From Salvia splendens (taxonomy: Eukaryota > Streptophyta > Magnoliopsida > Lamiales > Lamiaceae), in assembly GCF_004379255.2 (NCBI RefSeq), contig NC_056037.1, forward strand, positions 34,507,012-34,571,011: a DNA stretch of 64,000 nt, given 5' to 3'. Under the pieces are notes generated by a model. It made no database searches. It saw nothing but the letters and a program-made list of their open reading frames with translations, and was not told the origin of the DNA. Below are positions 59,301 to 64,000 of this stretch, one piece after another (position 1 is the stretch's first letter; each line of letters starts with the position of its first letter). Both the position numbers and the translations under genes were made by a program.

Positions 59301-60241
59301 GTTGATTGCAGGAGGTGATCAAAAGGAGATGGATAAGTTGAAACGGCAATTGTCTGAACGATTCTCCATGAAAGATCTTGGAGATGCTAATCAAATTTTG
59401 GGCATGAGAATCGAGCGTGACAAGGCGGCAAGAAAATTGTATCTTTTGTAAGCTGCTTACATTGGTAAGGTTTTGGAAAGATTCAACATGGATAATTCGA
59501 AGCCAGTAAATGTGCCTTTGGGCAGTCACTTCAAGCTATCGAAGAAGGAGTCGCCAAGTACAAAAGAAGAACGTGCTGAAATGAAGAAAGCTCCTTATGC
59601 TTCAGCAATTGGCAGTATTATGTATGCAATGGTGTGTACGATGGCTGATATTGCACAAGCAGTGGGAGTAGTGAGCCGGTTCATGGGTGATCCGGGCAAG
59701 CAACATTGGGAAGCAGTCAAATGGATCCTTAGATACTACAGAAAGAGTCTTATGTTTCAATGGCAAGAATGTCAAGCTGGCAAGTTATGTGGATGCAGAC
59801 TTGGCGTCCAATGATCTTGATGGGAGAAAAAGCACAACCGGGTATGTATTTACTTATGGTGGTACTGCTATTTCATGGAATTCTAAGTTGCAGAAGACCG
59901 TTGCTTTGTCTACTACGGAGGCTGAATATGTAGTTGCGACGGAAGCAAGCAAGGAGATGGTGTGGTTGCAGAGTTTCTTAGATGAACTTGGAAAGGAGAA
60001 CAAGAGTAGCATACTCTACAGTGATAGTCAGAGTGCTATTTTCTTGGCGAAAAATCCTGGGTTTCATTCTAGGACAAAACATGTGGAGTTGAAGTATCAT
60101 TACATCCGACACCTATTAGAGATGAAAATCCTACAACTTGAGAAGATACTTGGAAGTGAGAATCCTGCAGACATGTTTACTAAGGTGGTGACCTTAGAGA
60201 AATTGAAGCTATACATAACTTCAATTGGCCTTGGAACTTGA
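56378..60241 (+). pseudogene. Copia gag-pol, interrupted by stops and frameshifts
   Basis: ATG 56378 (MGFDRKIAVEKFDG) opens the gag. TAA at 56969 ends the first block. A zinc-knuckle relic CWNCDEFGNFRNQC near 57061 lacks its His. The protease motif VLDSGASFHSC lies near 57225. The pre-integrase region (LWHCRLGHMSEKEM) is out of phase with the gag-protease block, showing a frameshift near 57540. Further TAG/TGA codons follow at about 57727, 57883, 58021, 58081 and 58123. The reverse transcriptase keeps DVKTTFLHGDLEDELYM and YADDMLIAGG, with another frameshift near 58948 and TAA at 59449. RNase H ([24 protein letters not shown]) is shifted again near 59760. Dead copy; most stops are one transition away from Gln, Arg or Trp codons. 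Confidence 0.9.
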
Positions 60242-60329
60242 AGAGAAGGTTAGGAAATGCTAAGCGGATGCAGGGATGAGATCACGAGGAAATGGTTGTT
60301 TAGGAGTTGTTAGTCTCCAAGTGGGAGAT

Positions 60330-60645
60330 TGTTAATTATGGAGCCTAAAATATCTCCTACCATGTTTAGGATTTGTTTCCTTGAAGTATATTTCCTTGTG
60401 ATAGATTTATTCCTTAGAAGATATTTCCTTATGGAATATGTTTCCTAGTTTGACTAGAATTAGGGCTCTCTAGTTGCTTATAAATAGAGGTGCTCCCTCA
60501 TTGTCAAATTATCCTGAAATTATATAGTGAAATCACTGGCTTGGCAACACCCCCAGACGTAGATACACATTGTATCGAACTAGGTAAACAATTCGTTGTT
60601 TCATTCTCTTTCATATTCGTGATTTCCTGTGTTTATTTCCCAACA
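60330..60645 (+). repeat. 3' LTR of the decayed Copia element
   Basis: 316 bp, same length as the 5' LTR, differing by scattered substitutions and no length change. Confidence 0.92.
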
Positions 60646-61416
60646 ACATGCCCTTGATCAAGCGAATCCCAACATCGGTTTTATGGGGCTACTTTGCCTA
60701 CATGGCCATCGATAGCCTTCTCGGTATCCAATTTTGGGAGAGGATGGTCTTTCTCTTCGTTGCACCCAGTCGTAGATACATGTAAGTTTTCTCTTGTATA
60801 TAAGGGGGAGCTTCAGCACCCCCAACTAAAATTTTTCCATAACATTTATTGATTTTGTATCAATATTTGATTTTAGCTAGAAAAACTATATTTCTGATCA
60901 TATGTATATTGTGGATAGGGTTCTTGAACAATTTCATGCATCCTATGTTGAGACAGTGCCATTTAGACACATTGCGGCCTTCACTCTTTTCGAGTTCCTC
61001 TTCTTGATTGTGTGTTTTGGAGTTACTTGGATTCCGGTGGTCGGGGTTCTATTCCCATTACCCTTCTTCCTTCTCATTGCCATTCAGCAACACTTGTTCC
61101 CGAAGATCATCCAGTCTCAGTACCTTCGGGAGCTGGATGTTGCTGAATATGAAGAAAACGAGGGAACTTCACAATGCTCCCTCGGCTTGTCCTTGAGAGT
61201 GCGTTTTTTCACCTAAAATTGGTTTGTGTGCGTGTGTTTTAAGTGTGTTATGCTAAAATTGGATCTTGTGATGAACTATTTGATCAGGAAGTGGAGGTGC
61301 ATTTTCATGTAAGTGAGCAAGTTGATATGGAAATGTGTGATGCTGAGATATTGGATGAACTACCAACAAATAGAGGAGAGCTCAAGGTTAGGAGTTGGAT
61401 CATGTTAAATGATTGA

Positions 61417-62603
61417 TCTATATTTTTATGTTTATCTGGATATTAGATGAAATAAATAATTTGTTGGAAACTGAATTTGAATTGTCTAATTTTTTGTGAT
61501 GTTTTCGGTTGTTCAAAATCTAATTTTGCCATTGTCATAACTATATAAATTAATCCGTCCTTTTTATTTTATTGACTTAACAAAGTATTCCGTCCGTATT
61601 TTATTGACTTGAGAAAATATTCCATCCGTCCCTTAAGAATATGCATTTTTTCATTTTTAGTCTGTCCCATAAGAATATGCATTTTCTAATTTTAAAAAGT
61701 CATATTTTATTTACTTTTTCTATCTACCTCTCTTTTACTTCATCAATTTTATATTAAAACTCGTGCCGACCCCAAAGTCCATATTCTTTGGGGACGAGGG
61801 AGTACTTATTATTTATTCTCTAGCATGTACTGATACGCATCTCTTGAATTTTGCATCAACACGTAAATCATTCAATCAACACACAATTAACCAGAATTAA
61901 TGAACACATGAATAATTAAAACGAAATAGGTTCTAAACATTAAATCAATAATTAAATAACCATCAAAGTCAATTAATCTCTTAACCTAAAATTCTAGAAA
62001 ACTAATTACGTATAGAACATAACAAAAGAATGTACAAAATAATTAAAGGGTAAATTCATGTCTAACAAAAATCAAAACTAGATAAAATGAATGAAGTAAT
62101 AATAAAGCTCTAATGTAAAGAATGTGTATTTTAAAGCACAAGAGATCATTATAGTGTAGGGGAAACACGGCTCGAAATAGGAGACCCGAATTTGATCTTT
62201 GAACAAATACACATGCCGTGTGCTCAGTAGAGACGAGCACATGGTCGATGTACATCCCGCTAGTTCGAATACCATCAGGTCCATGTGCTAAGTAGATGAT
62301 ACGATACACAATCTGTGTACCGAGCACTGCGATTCTAGTTAGTTTCAAATAACCCTGAGTCCATTCTTCATTGTATTACTCTTCTCCACTCATTCAAGTG
62401 TTTTACAAAACTCAAATTAATCAAACTTCCAAAAAAAAAAGAAAGAAATAAAATGAGGGAAAACATAAATAAATTTCAAAAGGAGAGCACAACTTGGGCT
62501 TCTTCCTCCTGGAGAAAATATACAACAGATTTGGGGATGAAAGTACAAAACTACCTACCAACTACTCACATAAGTATGCCCAATCAGCCTATAGCTTTTG
62601 CAA
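61417..62603. other. Intergenic DNA between the BOR pseudogene and the hydrolase
   Basis: Holds a Stowaway-like MITE (61620-61802) preceded by similar CCGTCC...TTATTGACTT words (61555-61618) that may be an older copy. The rest is AT-rich. The last 100-200 bp is presumably the 3' UTR of the minus-strand hydrolase. Confidence 0.45.
61620..61802. mobile_element. Stowaway-like MITE, 183 bp
   Basis: The left end TTCCATCCGTCCCTTAAGAA and right end CTTTGGGGACGAGGGAG (reverse complement CTCCCTCGTCCCCAAAG) are imperfect inverted repeats continuing into AAGAATATGCA / AAGAATATGGA. TA flanks both ends (61618-61619, 61803-61804). Confidence 0.72.
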
Positions 62604-64000
62604 TCATGGTGTTAGTAAAAGCTTACTAATGAATGGAGATATGGCTGCGAGCAACGCCTTCGGACATTCCTCATGTGGAAGATGGCCACAACCAGATATG
62701 GCCACCATTCTCTGCAGATAGATGACATCAGGTGAGGAGAGAGAGGATTGAAAGAGATTAAAGATGTGAAAAGAGAGAGAACTCACAGAATATAATAGTT
62801 TGGAAGCCAAAGTCTGAACAGACTTTAAAGGGACAAGGGCATCTTCTGCGCCTGCAATAACTAAAACTGGCAACTCCTCAACTGCGTTGAGCATCAATGC
62901 CGCAGTTTGCGGTTGCAAGACTGTTTCATATGATAGTCTACCGATTTCATGAAGGGCCTCCTCCCAACCTTCCACATGCAATGGGGCCTGGCATCATCCA
63001 CAGTAGGTCAATATTCTATTTGGTTAAAAGCATAATTGTTAAAGACACACAAGCATGTTTCAGTGAAATTGTTTTGAAGGGTAACGTAGAATGAAGCAGT
63101 TGCCGAACAATGTGACAGGCACATATAAGATATTTCAAGTGAAAACAGCATTTTCACCAAAAGTAATGTATAAGATGCACAGAATAGTACCTTATATAGG
63201 CTCAAGACTTCAGTGGTTAGTTTGGTGGCATCATACCAAGCTCGCCGATTCACTACTTGAGTGATTTCTGTTCGTAGAAGAGGACGCACCATGTGCTTTT
63301 TCCCTAGAGAAGTGCGTAAAAGTATTCTGGCAAAGGCTGGAACTAGTTCTCTCGATAAACTTACATTCAGCAATATGACACCCTTTATCTCCAGCTGAGA
63401 ATATAGCACATGAAACTGATTCTTAATCTCAAGTTCTGTATTATTTTGTACCAAACATCACATTTACATCAGACTAAAGTATCATAATCAGCTTACATTC
63501 ACAGGATTTGCTGATGACCGAAGTTTCTGCACAGCTTTCAGGGCAAGTAATCCTCCATCATCGTGGCCAACTAGCACTACTGAGGAAAACATCCCCGCGC
63601 AAAAAGAAAGTAGCAGATCCACCTGATAAATTTTAAATCCTATCATATTTCTGACACATGAGCTTTACAAAACATAGCAATAATAATGCTAATAGAGCCA
63701 TATCTGAAAATGTAACGCTCAAATGTAGGATCAACCTCCTAAGAAAGTAGTAGGGACCCTTATGACGCCCTACAGTAGCAATGACTAGAATCATACACAT
63801 CATACATTTTATTCTTATATATGCTAAGATAAAGCATACCACAGATACATATGACTCATTACCTGACTATCAAGCTTGTAAGGATTAGATGATTGATTTT
63901 CCTCCCAATCATTCTTCACTGGCCTTGATGTCAAACCCCATCCAGGTCTATCAAAAGCAACAACAGGACAACCTGCTCGTCCTGCAAGAGTGCTGATTAT
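62604..64000 (-). CDS. Alpha/beta hydrolase fold protein, 5' end outside window
   Basis: Minus-strand exons, in reading order: 64000-63863, 63622-63497, 63394-63191, 62987-62787 and 62711-62604, all GT-AG and in phase 0. The visible part is 258 residues plus TGA. It starts in the core fold (STLAGRAGCPVVAFDRPGWG, the strand and loop before the nucleophile). The nucleophile elbow is VVLVGHDDGGLLAL, with Asp where Ser usually stands (G-x-Nu-x-G). The acid loop is VLVIAGAEDALVPLKS and the catalytic His is in ISGCGHLPHEECP. The C-terminus LLAAISPFISKLLLTP is typical of this plant branch. The substrate is unknown. An Asp nucleophile would place it mechanistically near epoxide hydrolases or dehalogenases, or the protein may be non-catalytic. 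The N-terminus lies beyond the right edge. Confidence 0.88.

Larger units (their letters stand above)
56021..60645 (+). mobile_element. Older, decayed Copia retrotransposon
   Basis: Two 316-bp LTRs (56021-56336 and 60330-60645), TGTTAATTATGG...CCCAACA, differ at about a dozen positions (roughly 4 percent). The primer-binding region reads CTGGTATCAAGAGCC and the polypurine tract is AAGTGGGAGAT. The target duplication is poorly kept: only ATG is shared by the two flanks. It is inserted in a BOR exon, in sense. Confidence 0.93.
33548..61416 (+). pseudogene. BOR1-like: BOR-type borate transporter pseudogene with three LTR insertions
   Basis: Relic of a plasma-membrane borate exporter (SLC4-like). 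Recognisable exons with preserved splice sites: 33548-33581 (VIAFGEQISRD), 33645-33688 continued at 39120-39268 ([41 protein letters not shown]), 39346-39484 (RIAGETFGMLITVLFIQEA), 39565-39897 (KIPKDEDPNLEKYKF, RRARSWWFGTG), 55309-55482 ([19 protein letters not shown]), 55552-55764 (LPPSNGVL), 55836-56020, 60646-60781 ([19 protein letters not shown]), 60919-61198 (PFRHIAAFTL, LRELDVAEYEE) and 61288-61416. The N-terminal exons are missing. In-frame stops: TAG 39150, TGA 39356, TAG 39631, TAA 55989. The first exon seems to lack two bases before its donor. The Copia elements lie in exons and the Gypsy array in an intron, all in the sense orientation. Function is lost. Confidence 0.93.

Overview
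The window is nuclear DNA of a flowering plant, almost certainly a eudicot. It has GT-AG (and one AT-AC) introns, plant gene families (BRCC36, DUF1644, COX5b, cytochrome c1, RPT6, a BOR-type borate transporter), Tourist-, Stowaway- and hAT-type MITEs, and Copia and Gypsy LTR retrotransposons with plant primer-binding sites. The species cannot be fixed from the sequence; an asterid is only a guess.

Layout. 1-3373 (+): 3' nine exons of a BRCC36-type K63 deubiquitinase, with a textbook U12 AT-AC intron. 3374-13700: repeat-rich DNA holding a small Ala-rich ORF broken by an 88-bp hAT MITE, a probable minus-strand solo LTR with a PIF/Harbinger element nested in it, and a hAT MITE inserted in a tRNA-like SINE head. 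13812-16008 (+): a DUF1644 gene with a leader intron. 16265-20160: a Tourist MITE, a Stowaway MITE, and a second Harbinger element invaded by a deleted hAT. 20972-25603: a head-to-head pair, COX5b (-) and cytochrome c1 (+), sharing 280 bp of upstream DNA. 25880-26400: a STRAP-like WD40 pseudogene fragment next to a Stowaway MITE. 26797-30226 (+): RPT6 (26S proteasome ATPase). 31867-33549: a Cys-rich ORF between two 340-bp direct repeats. 33548-61416 (+): a 5'-truncated BOR pseudogene blown up to nearly 28 kb by three same-sense LTR insertions. 62604-64000 (-): 3' half of an alpha/beta hydrolase.

The most striking structure is 39917-55246. It is a Gypsy-type LTR / internal / LTR / internal / LTR array (4.09-kb LTRs, 1.53-kb non-coding internal parts, period 5619 bp) with one intact 5-bp target duplication (GTTGT) outside. 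The few differences between the LTRs make the middle LTR a chimera: its 5' part matches the right LTR and its 3' part the left LTR. That is what one unequal crossover between the LTRs of a single element predicts. The two Copia elements differ in age: one has an uninterrupted 1329-codon gag-pol and nearly identical LTRs, while the other is decayed, with LTRs about 4 percent apart.

The ordinary genes are housekeeping genes: DNA damage/ubiquitin signalling, the respiratory chain (complexes III and IV), the proteasome and a hydrolase. The cytochrome c1 copy has an odd exon junction and an extended C-terminus and may be decaying or mis-assembled. No bacterial-type system, CRISPR array or gene cluster is present; the novelty lies in the transposon structures and splice sites.
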